A model generated the notes under the pieces. The model saw only the letters and a list, made by a program, of their open reading frames with translations, was not told the DNA's origin and ran no database searches. A program made the position numbers and the translations under genes. Positions 27,299-38,899 of a stretch of 64,000 nucleotides of DNA are shown here, in pieces; within the stretch, counting starts at the first letter, position 1; every line of letters starts with the position of its first letter. The DNA comes from G965279355 sp965279355 (GTDB taxonomy: Bacteria; Pseudomonadota; Alphaproteobacteria; CACIAM-22H2). The stretch spans positions 1,240,001-1,304,000 of the forward strand of contig OZ257155.1 in NCBI GenBank assembly GCA_965279355.1, written 5' to 3'.

Positions 27299-27916
27299 TT
27301 ACAGGGTCTCAGGATCAGGCGTCGCCTTGCCGTCCGCGATGTGAAACTGCGGGATATGACCCAGCGCCACCAGCAGCTCGATATCCTTCCCCAGCGCCGC
27401 CTTCCAGTCGAAGGCTTCGGTGAGCACGACACCGATCCCGACAATGTGACCGCCCGCCTGGCGCACCAGCGAACAGGTGGCAGCAAGGCTCGATCCGGTC
27501 GCCACCACATCGTCGACAACGGCCACCCGCTTCCCCTGCAGCAGCGGCACCGACCGGCGATCCAGCATCAGCTTCTGCGCCCGGTCGGTGGTGACGGAAT
27601 GCACCGTGGTGGTGAGCGCGTCACCGAGATGAATTTTGGGGGATTTCTGGGCGATCACGTACTGATCCAGACCCAGCGCCCGCGACACTTCGATAGCCAC
27701 GGGAATGCCCAGCGTCGCCGTTCCGACGATGATCTCGGGCTTGCGGTCGCGCAGCCGATCGGCGAGGCCCTTGCCGATGTGCTCGCCGAATTTCACGCCC
27801 ATGTCGATCATCATCAGCAGCGAGATCGCAAGCGTCGGATTGAGCGGCACGATCGGCAGATCGATCGGCTTGCCTGAAATGGAGACGGTGTAATGAGACG
27901 GTGTCAGGGCAGCCAT
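27299..27916 (-). CDS. Purine-type phosphoribosyltransferase (adenine PRT-like)
   Basis: Starting at the ATG at 27916, with AGGA upstream, gives 205 residues. The PRPP-binding motif VAVVDDVVATGSSLAA (about residues 125-140) is intact, and PEIIVGTATLGIPVAIEVSRALGLDQYVIAQKSPKIH has the layout of adenine/xanthine phosphoribosyltransferases. It would join a nucleobase to PRPP. Together with the molybdenum hydroxylase on the same strand and the divergent amidohydrolase it suggests nucleobase or other heterocycle salvage or breakdown (inference). The substrate base is not readable. Confidence 0.8.
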   Translation of the reverse strand: MAALTPSHYTVSISGKPIDLPIVPLNPTLAISLLMMIDMGVKFGEHIGKGLADRLRDRKPEIIVGTATLGIPVAIEVSRALGLDQYVIAQKSPKIHLGDALTTTVHSVTTDRAQKLMLDRRSVPLLQGKRVAVVDDVVATGSSLAATCSLVRQAGGHIVGIGVVLTEAFDWKAALGKDIELLVALGHIPQFHIADGKATPDPETL

Positions 27917-27987
27917 GAAAGAAATCCTCGACGCAGGCAGATGAAAGACGCCTTCGGCGAGCAGCAAAACCTGTGCCTGTCCCCTCC

Positions 27988-29442
27988 ATGACATCGCCGC
28001 GTACCAAAATCTTCGGCGGCAGCGTGATCGCCTATTCCGGGGGCAGCCACTGCCTTCTAAAGGACGGCGTGGTCGTCTTCGAAGGCGACAAAATCATCTA
28101 CGTCGGCCCGGACTATACCGGGTCCGTGGATCGCAACATCGATGCCGGCGGCAAGCTGGCGATTCCGGGTCTGATCAGCACGCATGCGCATATCGATGCG
28201 GGTGAAGGAACGCGCCTGCTGATCGATGGGGGCCGCCGTGAGTTCATGCGCAACGGCTTTCCCAATGTCGTGCCGACAAAGGGCCCCGGCGGACGTTCGA
28301 TCTATCAGCCGTCGCTGCGCGAGCCCTCGCTGCGCTTCGGCATCGCGCAACTGCTGCGTAACGGTGTCACGACCGCGCTAGCCTTCGATCTGGGCTTCGA
28401 CAAACGTCTGGTCGATCTCGCCGGCGACATGGGCTTGCGTCTCTACACCGGGCCGTGGGTCAATGCCGGGCGTTATCATTTCGAGCCCGACGGCCGGCTT
28501 GCCCGCACCTGGGATGAAAAGGCCGCGTTCACGGAACTGGACCGCGCGAAGAGATTCATCGCCGACGTCAACGGCACGCACAACGACCGCATCCGCGGCA
28601 TCGTCACCATCGGCGAGTATTACAACGCCACCGTCCCGCTGCTACGCGCGGCGCGCGAGGCCGCGACGGAGCTCGGTGTCGGCCTCACCATGCATTTCTG
28701 CGAACAGTTCATCGAATTCCACGAGACCGTCCGGGCGACGGGTAAGACGCCGGTGCAGATCCTGGACGATAACGGCATCCTCGGCCCGGATGTCGTGCTG
28801 GCGCATGCGGTCTATCTCGCCGGACACAGCCTCACCGGGTACCCTTACGTCGACGACCGGGCAATCCTGGGGCGCGCGGGCACCAGCATCGCGCATTCAC
28901 CCGCCGTGTTCGCGCGGCGCGGCTTCGGTCTCGAAAGCTTCGATCGTTATGCCCGCGCGGGAATCAACATGGCACTGGGCACCGACATCTTTCCGATGGA
29001 CCTGTTCGAGGAGATGCGCACCGCATCCCTGTTCTGCAAGATCACCGAAGGCAATCACGAGGCGGCCCCCGCGCAGGCCGTCTTCAGTGCCGCAACGCTC
29101 GGCGGCGCGAAAGCGCTGGGCCGCACCGATCTCGGACGCCTCGCCGCGGGCGCCAAGGCCGACATCGTGCTCGTCGACATGGAGAACATGTGGATTGGCC
29201 CAACCTTCGATCCGCTCCGCCAGCTCGTGACCTGCGGGCATGGCTCGATGGTCGACACGGTCATCTGCGATGGCCGCACGCTCGTCGAAGGCAAGCGCCT
29301 GCTGGTCGGCGATGAAGCCGACATCCTGTCGGGTGCTAAAAGCTCCACAGGCGCCGTCTGGGAGCAGTACCCGCAGTGGCACTGGGCCGGCCATACGGCT
29401 CAACAGGACTATCCGCCGTCTTTGCCATCCTGGCCCGGCTGA
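27988..29442 (+). CDS. Amidohydrolase-family protein (deaminase/chlorohydrolase type)
   Basis: A 484-residue metal-dependent hydrolase; the ATG at 27988 is preferred to a GTG five codons upstream. Motifs in order: STHAHIDAGEG (first metal HxH), MHFCEQFIEFHE (His and Glu), LAHAVYLAG (His) and LGTDIFPMDLFEE (Asp), matching the subtype III amidohydrolases such as guanine, cytosine or S-adenosylhomocysteine deaminases and atrazine chlorohydrolase. The C-terminal composite beta domain (GRLAAGAKADIVLVDMENMWIGP) is complete. It is divergent from the phosphoribosyltransferase across 71 bases. A deaminated heterocycle is the likely product; the exact substrate is unknown. Confidence 0.87.
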   Translation: MTSPRTKIFGGSVIAYSGGSHCLLKDGVVVFEGDKIIYVGPDYTGSVDRNIDAGGKLAIPGLISTHAHIDAGEGTRLLIDGGRREFMRNGFPNVVPTKGPGGRSIYQPSLREPSLRFGIAQLLRNGVTTALAFDLGFDKRLVDLAGDMGLRLYTGPWVNAGRYHFEPDGRLARTWDEKAAFTELDRAKRFIADVNGTHNDRIRGIVTIGEYYNATVPLLRAAREAATELGVGLTMHFCEQFIEFHETVRATGKTPVQILDDNGILGPDVVLAHAVYLAGHSLTGYPYVDDRAILGRAGTSIAHSPAVFARRGFGLESFDRYARAGINMALGTDIFPMDLFEEMRTASLFCKITEGNHEAAPAQAVFSAATLGGAKALGRTDLGRLAAGAKADIVLVDMENMWIGPTFDPLRQLVTCGHGSMVDTVICDGRTLVEGKRLLVGDEADILSGAKSSTGAVWEQYPQWHWAGHTAQQDYPPSLPSWPG

Positions 29443-29495
29443 TCCCGATACCTCCAGCCTCCCCGCGCGAAGCAAAAATAGGGCACGTCTCGCAA

Positions 29496-29534
29496 TTGCG
29501 AAGGCCGCCCCAATATCACGATCGGCCTTCGCAA
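29496..29534 (+). repeat. Perfect 12-bp inverted repeat upstream of a small gene
   Basis: Arms TTGCGAAGGCCG (29496-29507) and CGGCCTTCGCAA (29523-29534) enclose a 15-base loop. It lies between the amidohydrolase stop and the small gene at 29555, ending 20 bases before that start. There is no T-run. As RNA it would be a very stable stem; as DNA it would be a good dimer-binding site. Confidence 0.75.
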
Positions 29535-29554
29535 CATTGAAGCGGGATCATCCG

Positions 29555-29776
29555 ATGAGCGAAATGAATCAGCAGAACGGCACGCCTGTCCCCTTCTTCG
29601 ATTTCCGCCAGGAAAACGGCAAGTGGTCGATCTACGACAACCGCAGCGGCGCCCGCGCCGTGCTGAACGGCGCCGAGCAGGCCGGCCTCAGCCTCGACGA
29701 GGCGGACGACCTGACGTCGGTCCTCAACCGGGTCGAGTATCGGCACGCCGCGGCGAAGCGCGCCCGCGATGGCTGA
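29555..29776 (+). CDS. Conserved-looking small protein, unknown function
   Basis: A 73-residue soluble protein starting MSEMNQQNGTPVPFFDFRQENGKWSIYDN. The ATG at 29555 has AAGCGGGA about 10 bases upstream. Composition is ordinary coding style with high third-position GC. It looks like a small globular protein with two short strands (ENGKWSIYDNRSGARAVLNG) and a helical C-terminus (LDEADDLTSVLNRVEYRHAAAKRARDG). No family was recognised. It sits 27 bases from the converging tRNA-His gene. Confidence 0.6.
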   Translation: MSEMNQQNGTPVPFFDFRQENGKWSIYDNRSGARAVLNGAEQAGLSLDEADDLTSVLNRVEYRHAAAKRARDG

Positions 29777-29803
29777 TCGATACGAAAGAATAAGAAGGAA
29801 AAG

Positions 29804-29880
29804 TGGGGCGAGTGACGGGGCACGATCCCGCGACCTCTAGATCCACAATCTAGCGCTCTAACCAGCTGAGCTACACCCGC
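29804..29880 (-). tRNA. tRNA-His (anticodon GTG)
   Basis: On the minus strand a full cloverleaf of 77 bases is readable: acceptor GCGGGTG/CACTCGC, D arm GCTC/GAGC, anticodon stem CTAGA/TCTAG with loop TTGTGGA (anticodon GTG), T stem GCGGG/CCCGT, discriminator C and an encoded CCA. The base before the acceptor is G (29881) and pairs with C73, the usual extra G-1:C73 identity pair of tRNA-His. The T loop reads ATCGTGC rather than TTCGANC, so positions 54 and 58 are both changed. T-rich sequence follows the 3' end. Confidence 0.95.
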
Positions 29881-29893
29881 CACCGGAGGCGCT

Positions 29894-29922
29894 GATTTAG
29901 CCCCCGGGGGGTGAAAACTCAA
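29894..29922 (-). promoter_or_regulatory. Candidate promoter for tRNA-His
   Basis: On the minus strand TTGAGT (29922-29917) and TAAATC (29899-29894) are 17 bases apart and lie just upstream of the tRNA. The predicted start falls a few bases before the mature 5' end. The spacer contains a CCCCCGGGGG palindrome. Confidence 0.45.
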
Positions 29923-29934
29923 GCTTTTCCGGGG

Positions 29935-34335
<4,401 letters not shown>

Positions 34336-34537
34336 TCGGCAAGTCTAGCCCTCCGGCCACCGCACTGCAGTAAATTCGGGACCTCAATATAAGGTTGATC
34401 CGCTGGGGAAAAACCCCACCGGCTGGGTAGCGCCATACGCACGCAAATTGTCGCAACGCCCGACTCCGCCCCGACGGAACGCAGCCCGCGCTACCGCGTT
34501 TAGGGACCATAACTTCCTTTTGGGGCGGAGCGGCGCA

Positions 34538-34636
34538 ATGCGACCACAGAATGAGCGACGCGTGCGCGATTCCATCATCGCCATGATCCTGACCGCGAGC
34601 TTCGCAGCCGCGGCCCTCATGATGCTGTCAGGCTAG
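34538..34636 (+). CDS. Possible small membrane protein
   Basis: A 32-residue frame preceded by GGAG 7 bases before the ATG: a charged start (MRPQNERRVRDS) followed by one hydrophobic stretch (IIAMILTASFAAAALMMLSG). It has the shape of single-span small membrane proteins. It lies in the 375-base space between lhr and the DUF1330 gene, which otherwise holds only the upstream region of lhr and a weak TGGGG/CCCCA hairpin at 34404-34418. Coding status is uncertain because of its length. Confidence 0.3.
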   Translation: MRPQNERRVRDSIIAMILTASFAAAALMMLSG

Positions 34637-34710
34637 CGGCGAGCAGAGCCGGCGGCCGATCCGCGAGACACGATGGGCCCCGATCCTGCCCTAGCCCCGC
34701 CGATCGGGCT

Positions 34711-35001
34711 TCACGCGCCTTCAATGATCCGCATGTCGCGTTCGGCAGCATTGCCCAGCGCCTTCAGCGCGGCCTTGTAAGCATCGCTGTCATGGCAGGC
34801 GATGGCAGCGGCCACGCTTTCGAATTCGATGATCACGGTCCGTTCATTGAGCCCGGCTTCGTACGTCTTCGACGGCGCGCCGCGCACCAGAAACTTGCCG
34901 CCGGCGGCAGCAATCGCCGGTCCAGCCAGCTTTGCGTATTCCTGCAATGCACTCTGATCCTTGATCGATCGGTAAGCCGCCAGCCAGTAACCCTTTGCCA
35001 T
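34711..35001 (-). CDS. DUF1330 domain protein
   Basis: A 96-residue protein beginning MAKGYWLAAYRSIKDQSALQEYAKLAGPAIAAAGGKFLVRG, the hallmark of the DUF1330 family of small ferredoxin-like (dimeric alpha-beta barrel) proteins. ERTVIIEFESVAAAIACHDSDAYKAAL is the second family block. The biochemical role of the family is not established. GGAG lies just upstream of the start. It is followed and preceded by unrelated genes and probably transcribed alone. Confidence 0.88.
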   Translation of the reverse strand: MAKGYWLAAYRSIKDQSALQEYAKLAGPAIAAAGGKFLVRGAPSKTYEAGLNERTVIIEFESVAAAIACHDSDAYKAALKALGNAAERDMRIIEGA

Positions 35002-35056
35002 CGTCGTCTCCTCAGACTTTTTAGTTGGACATCAAACTCTCACATGAACCGTCAAT

Positions 35057-35482
35057 CTATACCGGATCGACGGCAAGGCCTTTCAGATCATCGAGCGAAC
35101 AGAAGCGCAGCGCCTCTTCGTGGGTGGCGCGCAGCACGACCTGCGGCGCGCTGCCGGCCTCGAATGCTTCCTGCCAACGCGGTGCGCACAGGCACCAGCG
35201 ATCGCCCGGCTTGAGCCCTTCGAACCCGTATTGCGGCATCGGCGTCGACAGATCGTTGCCCCTGCTTTTTGAGAAGGCGAGAAATTCGGCAGTCACCATG
35301 CAGCACACGGTGTGGCTGCCGGCATCTTCCCGTCCGGTGTCGCAGCAGCCGTTGCGGTAGAAACCGGTCACCGGCGCCAGCGAGCACGTCTCGAGCTTGC
35401 CGCCCAGCACGTTGCGCGACGGGCGTCGCTCTGACCCGCCACCGCCGCCGTCGCCCGTCCAGTTGGTATCGTCCAGAGGCAT
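35057..35482 (-). CDS. DUF2237 family protein
   Basis: A 141-residue protein; the ATG at 35482 has AAGGAG about 6 bases upstream. The block NVLGGKLETCSLAPVTGFYRNGCCDTGREDAGSHTVCCMVTAEFLAFSKSRGNDLSTP and the later LKPGDRWCLCAPRWQEAFEAG are diagnostic of DUF2237. It is rich in conserved cysteines (about seven) including CCDTG and WCLC, which suggests metal binding or redox chemistry, but no function is known for the family. The N-terminus has a Gly/Asp-rich, probably disordered stretch of about 25 residues. Confidence 0.88.
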   Translation of the reverse strand: MPLDDTNWTGDGGGGGSERRPSRNVLGGKLETCSLAPVTGFYRNGCCDTGREDAGSHTVCCMVTAEFLAFSKSRGNDLSTPMPQYGFEGLKPGDRWCLCAPRWQEAFEAGSAPQVVLRATHEEALRFCSLDDLKGLAVDPV

Positions 35483-35646
35483 CGCCGTCTCCTTTGCAGG
35501 GACACTTTGTAGTCGTCTTGACCATCGCTGGGAAGTTCCCGACAGTGACGGAATGACAATCAGGGATGGCACCGCCATGACCAGTCCGCACGCATGGCGC
35601 GGCGAAGAACAGGCATCGAAGTTCACCGCTTGCGGTCAGACGGGCC

Positions 35647-35880
35647 ATGCGATTCTTTCGTCCTGACACGAAATTCGTGCGGTCAAACGCCACGGAGCGG
35701 CTCGGGCTTGTGGTGTGGTGGCTCGGCTGTGCGGCGGCGGTGACATTCGCTAGTGCAGGGATTATCGCGCTTTTGTTCGCTCCGAAGAACGGCGGGTATG
35801 CCTTGATTCTCACCTGGGCACTCGCGGCATGCGCTTGGCTCGCCGGCCGCGGAATACTTTTCATCATGGCCGCCCGATAG
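35647..35880 (+). CDS. Small two-span membrane protein, unknown
   Basis: A 77-residue frame with a basic N-terminus (MRFFRPDTKFVRSNATERLG) and two hydrophobic helices, about residues 20-43 (LVVWWLGCAAAVTFASAGIIALLF) and 50-75 (YALILTWALAACAWLAGRGILF). It has ordinary codon composition for the region and an open frame bounded by plausible signals, but no recognised family and no strong ribosome-binding sequence. It is on the same strand as the next membrane protein gene, 56 bases away. Confidence 0.45.
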   Translation: MRFFRPDTKFVRSNATERLGLVVWWLGCAAAVTFASAGIIALLFAPKNGGYALILTWALAACAWLAGRGILFIMAAR

Positions 35881-35936
35881 GCTGAACCGACCCGTATCGG
35901 CTTGCGCGAAAGCGGTCTGGGCCATATGGCTTGGCG

Positions 35937-36992
35937 ATGGCCTTCTCACCGCCCAGCCGCGAGTCCATGCGGCAGCTTCTTGAAACAATGGCGATCGGCA
36001 CCGCGGGCGGCGTCGCGCTTCACCTGCTCGGCATTCCGGCAGCCTATATCATCGGCTCGACGATCGCGACGGCCGGGGCGGCGCTGGCCGGCCGCCGTCT
36101 CGGCACGCCACCGCTGTTCGTCCGTATCGCCCTTATTGCCATCGGAATCGTCCTGGGCTCGGGAATCACGCCGGAGACGGTACGCGGCGTTGTCGACTAT
36201 CCGCTCACCATCATGATTCTGATCGTGACGACCGTCAGTGTCATCGCAGGCAGTGGTCTCTACCTTCACTACGTCCACCGATGGAATCCGCTGCTTTCAT
36301 TCATGGGCGGGACCCCCGGCGCGCTCTCGCAGATCATGGCCTTCTCCGCCGAAAAAGGTCTCGATATGCGGGCGATTGCCATCGTCCACATGGTCCGGGT
36401 GCTGGCACTGACCGCCGGAATGCCACTGGCGCTGTGGGCATTCGGCCTGGCCGCCGGCTTCTCCCCGCCGGTCGCGCCGCGCGGCGTGACCGGGTTCGAG
36501 CTGGTCCTGCTGCTGACCTGTTCCATCATCCCGGCCCTGCTGCTCGTCGCCATCCGGTTCAGCGGCGGCTGGCTGTTCGGCGCGATGCTGGGCTCCGGTG
36601 CCTTGCACGGCAGCGGCATCGTCGAGGGTCATCTCCCGGACTGGGTGATGGCGGCGGCGATCATCAGCATCGGCTCGATCACCGGTTCGCGGTTTTCCGG
36701 AACGACGCCGCGAATGCTGCTGCGACATCTCGGTGCGGGCTTCGGGGCCATCGCCGTCGGCCTCGGCACAGCCTCCATCTTCATGGGCCTCGCCATGATG
36801 ATCCTGCCGAACAAGGCGACCGAGATCATCGTGGGTTTCGTTCCCGGCGCGCAGGACACGATGATGGTGCTGGCGCTGAGCCTCGGGCTCGATCCGGTGT
36901 TCATCGGCGTCCATCATGCCGTCCGGTTTTTCTTCGTTTCCCTGCTGATCCCCTTCGGTGCCGCCGCGGTCGAGCGGTGGATGAAGCGTTAA
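35937..36992 (+). CDS. AbrB-family integral membrane protein (so-called ammonia monooxygenase family)
   Basis: A 351-residue polytopic protein with about nine to ten hydrophobic segments arranged as two similar halves; both contain GGTPGALSQIMAFSAEKGLD or PGAQDTMMVLALSLGLDPVFIGVHHAVRF-type blocks, as expected of the AbrB membrane family (PF05145). Databases often call it an ammonia monooxygenase or AbrB regulator; neither name is supported, since there is no DNA-binding domain and no monooxygenase ligands. Transport or membrane sensing is the reasonable guess. The ATG at 35937 is chosen over a TTG two codons earlier. Confidence 0.85.
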   Translation: MAFSPPSRESMRQLLETMAIGTAGGVALHLLGIPAAYIIGSTIATAGAALAGRRLGTPPLFVRIALIAIGIVLGSGITPETVRGVVDYPLTIMILIVTTVSVIAGSGLYLHYVHRWNPLLSFMGGTPGALSQIMAFSAEKGLDMRAIAIVHMVRVLALTAGMPLALWAFGLAAGFSPPVAPRGVTGFELVLLLTCSIIPALLLVAIRFSGGWLFGAMLGSGALHGSGIVEGHLPDWVMAAAIISIGSITGSRFSGTTPRMLLRHLGAGFGAIAVGLGTASIFMGLAMMILPNKATEIIVGFVPGAQDTMMVLALSLGLDPVFIGVHHAVRFFFVSLLIPFGAAAVERWMKR

Positions 36993-37008
36993 AGACACCC
37001 GCATTGCT

Positions 37009-37045
37009 CCGGCTATTGAGCTCGGGCATAGTCCGGCCGCTTTTT
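37009..37045 (+). terminator. Weak candidate terminator
   Basis: CCGGCTAT (37009-37016) can pair with ATAGTCCGG (37028-37036) across a one-base bulge; a five-T run follows four bases later. It lies between the AbrB-family gene and the aminotransferase gene. The displaced T-run makes this only a possibility. Confidence 0.3.
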
Positions 37046-37062
37046 AACGGGGACGAAACGTC

Positions 37063-38235
37063 ATGCTTCCAATCGCTGACCGCATGGGCCTGCTCGGCAC
37101 CGAGACGGCTTTTGAAGTGCTTGCGCGCGCGAACGCGCTGGCCGCGCAGGGCCGCAGCATCATCAATCTCGGCATCGGCCAGCCCGACTTCCAGACACCC
37201 ACGCACATCGTCGAGGCGGCGATCAAGGCACTGCGCGACGGCCATCACGGCTACACGCCGGCCAACGGCATTCCGCAGCTGCGCCAGTCAGTCGCCGCCG
37301 ATCTCAAGCGCCGCCTCAGGGTCGAGGTCAATCCCGACAACGTGCTGATCGTCCCCGGTGGCAAGGTGACGATGTTCTTCGCGATCATGATGTTCGGCCA
37401 GCCGGGCACCGAGATCCTGTATCCGAATCCCGGCTTCCCCATCTACGAATCCGTCATCAAGTTTTCCGGCGCCAAGCCAGTCGCCATTCCACTGCTGGAG
37501 AAAAACGGCTTCGCTTTCGACGCCGACGACGTGCTTGGTAAGATCACCAAGGCAACCCGCCTGATCATTCTCAACTCACCGGCCAACCCGACCGGCGGCG
37601 TCGTACCGAAGCAGCAGATCGACAAGCTGGTGAAGGGCCTCGAGCAGCATCCGCACGTCGCGCTGATGAGCGATGAGATCTACGGCCAGATGACCTATGA
37701 CGGCCGCGAGCACGTCACCCTGCTCTCCTATCCGTCGATCCGCGACCGGCTGATCCTGCTGGATGGCTGGAGCAAGACCTACGCGATGACGGGATGGCGC
37801 CTCGGCTATTCGGTCTGGCCGTCGTCGCTGATCGAGCAGGCGACGCGCCTCGCCATCAACTGCCATTCCTGTGTCAACGCGTCGGCCCAGTTCGCCGGCA
37901 TCGCGGCCCTCGACGGACCGCAGGACGAGGCACACAAGATGGTCGCGGCCTTCGCCGAGCGGCGCAAGGTAATCGTCGCCGAGCTGAACGCCATCCCCGG
38001 CATCTCCTGCGTCGAGCCCGGCGGCGCTTTCTACGCCTTCCCGAACATCACCAGGACTGGCTATTCAAGCCGCGACCTGGAAGCGAAGCTGCTGAACGAG
38101 GCCGGGGTCGCGGTCCTGTCCGGGACCAGTTTCGGGACGCACGGAGAGGGTTACCTGCGGTTTTCCTACGCCAACTCTGTGGACAATATTCGAGAAGCCT
38201 GCCGTCGCATTCAGGCATGCCTGACCAAGAAATAG
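37063..38235 (+). CDS. Class I pyridoxal-phosphate aminotransferase
   Basis: A 390-residue fold-type I aminotransferase of the aspartate/aromatic group. INLGIGQPDFQTPTHIVEAA is the typical substrate-binding start, ILNSPANPTGGV holds the conserved Asn, and LDGWSKTYAMTGWRLGY contains the PLP-binding lysine (residue 238). FLRFSYANSVDNI-type C-terminus supplies the substrate carboxylate Arg. It moves an amino group between an amino acid and an oxoacid; the exact pair cannot be told. The nitrogen genes glnB and glnA follow 245 bases later under their own likely promoter. Confidence 0.9.
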   Translation: MLPIADRMGLLGTETAFEVLARANALAAQGRSIINLGIGQPDFQTPTHIVEAAIKALRDGHHGYTPANGIPQLRQSVAADLKRRLRVEVNPDNVLIVPGGKVTMFFAIMMFGQPGTEILYPNPGFPIYESVIKFSGAKPVAIPLLEKNGFAFDADDVLGKITKATRLIILNSPANPTGGVVPKQQIDKLVKGLEQHPHVALMSDEIYGQMTYDGREHVTLLSYPSIRDRLILLDGWSKTYAMTGWRLGYSVWPSSLIEQATRLAINCHSCVNASAQFAGIAALDGPQDEAHKMVAAFAERRKVIVAELNAIPGISCVEPGGAFYAFPNITRTGYSSRDLEAKLLNEAGVAVLSGTSFGTHGEGYLRFSYANSVDNIREACRRIQACLTKK

Positions 38236-38351
38236 GCTGAAAAACGGGCTTTCTTTAACCAAAACGCCCATTTATTGTTCATAGAAGAAGCCGCTGCTCC
38301 GTTCGGGCGCGACGAAATCCGGGACTTCCGCATGCTCCACCTGCCGGCGAT

Positions 38352-38367
38352 TGGCATGCGCCGTGCT
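38352..38367 (+). promoter_or_regulatory. Candidate sigma-54 promoter for glnB-glnA
   Basis: TGGCATGCGCCGTGCT agrees with the RpoN consensus TGGCACG-N4-TTGCW at all defined positions except two, with the invariant GG and GC correctly 10 bases apart. It lies 114 bases before glnB. RpoN/NtrC control of glnB-glnA is well established in alphaproteobacteria, which supports the match. No convincing NtrC box was found upstream by eye. Confidence 0.65.
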
Positions 38368-38480
38368 AACAGGTATGCGGAACGCCGAGGGAGCACCCTT
38401 GGGCGCCGGAGTTACGTCGGCCCTGCAAGCCGACGCTGACAGCAAGGCCGGCGGAGCGATACCAAGGGATCAGGAAAGCC

Positions 38481-38819
38481 ATGAAAAAAATCGAAGCAAT
38501 CATCAAGCCCTTCAAGCTCGATGAAGTGAAGGACGCGCTCCACGAGGTCGGCCTGACAGGCATCACGGTTCTGGAAGCCAAGGGCTTCGGCCGCCAGAAG
38601 GGCCATACCGAGCTTTATCGCGGGGCGGAATACGTCGTCGACTTCCTGCCCAAGGTGAAGATCGAAATCGTGCTGGACGACGCCCTCGTCGAGCGGGCAA
38701 TTGAAGCCATCCAGCGCGCCGCCCGCACGGGCCGGATCGGCGATGGCAAGATTTTCGTAACGCCGGTCGAGGAGGCCATCCGCATCCGCACCGGCGAGCG
38801 CGGTGTAGAGGCAGTCTGA
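38481..38819 (+). CDS. glnB: Nitrogen regulatory protein P-II
   Basis: A 112-residue P-II protein, the exact family length. It begins MKKIEAIIKPFKLDEVKDAL. Tyr51 in the T-loop (LYRGAEYVVDFLPK) is the uridylylation site and TGRIGDGKIFVTPVEEAIRIRTGE near 83-106 is the second signature. P-II trimers sense 2-oxoglutarate and ATP/ADP and report nitrogen status to glutamine synthetase adenylyltransferase and NtrB. It lies directly before glnA, separated by an attenuator-like terminator. Confidence 0.97.
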   Translation: MKKIEAIIKPFKLDEVKDALHEVGLTGITVLEAKGFGRQKGHTELYRGAEYVVDFLPKVKIEIVLDDALVERAIEAIQRAARTGRIGDGKIFVTPVEEAIRIRTGERGVEAV

Positions 38820-38826
38820 TCAATCT

Positions 38827-38852
38827 GCGGTCGCTTTCCGCGGCTGCTTTTT
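38827..38852 (+). terminator. Attenuator-like terminator between glnB and glnA
   Basis: GCGGTCGC (38827-38834) pairs with GCGGCTGC (38840-38847) over 8 positions including two G-T pairs, loop TTTCC, followed by five T. It lies 8 bases after the glnB stop. A partial terminator here would set the ratio of glnB to glnA; full termination would require a separate glnA promoter, for which little room remains. Confidence 0.65.
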
Positions 38853-38899
38853 ATAAAACCACAAACAAGCCAACCACCAACCAGGGGATAGAGATAATT

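Noticed and set aside
29804..29881. tRNA-His as an integration site of a mobile element
   Set aside because: No integrase, no direct repeat of the tRNA 3' end and no compositional break were seen nearby.
35937..36992. Ammonia monooxygenase or AbrB transcription regulator
   Set aside because: Polytopic membrane protein without DNA-binding domain or monooxygenase metal ligands; only the Pfam nickname suggests these roles.
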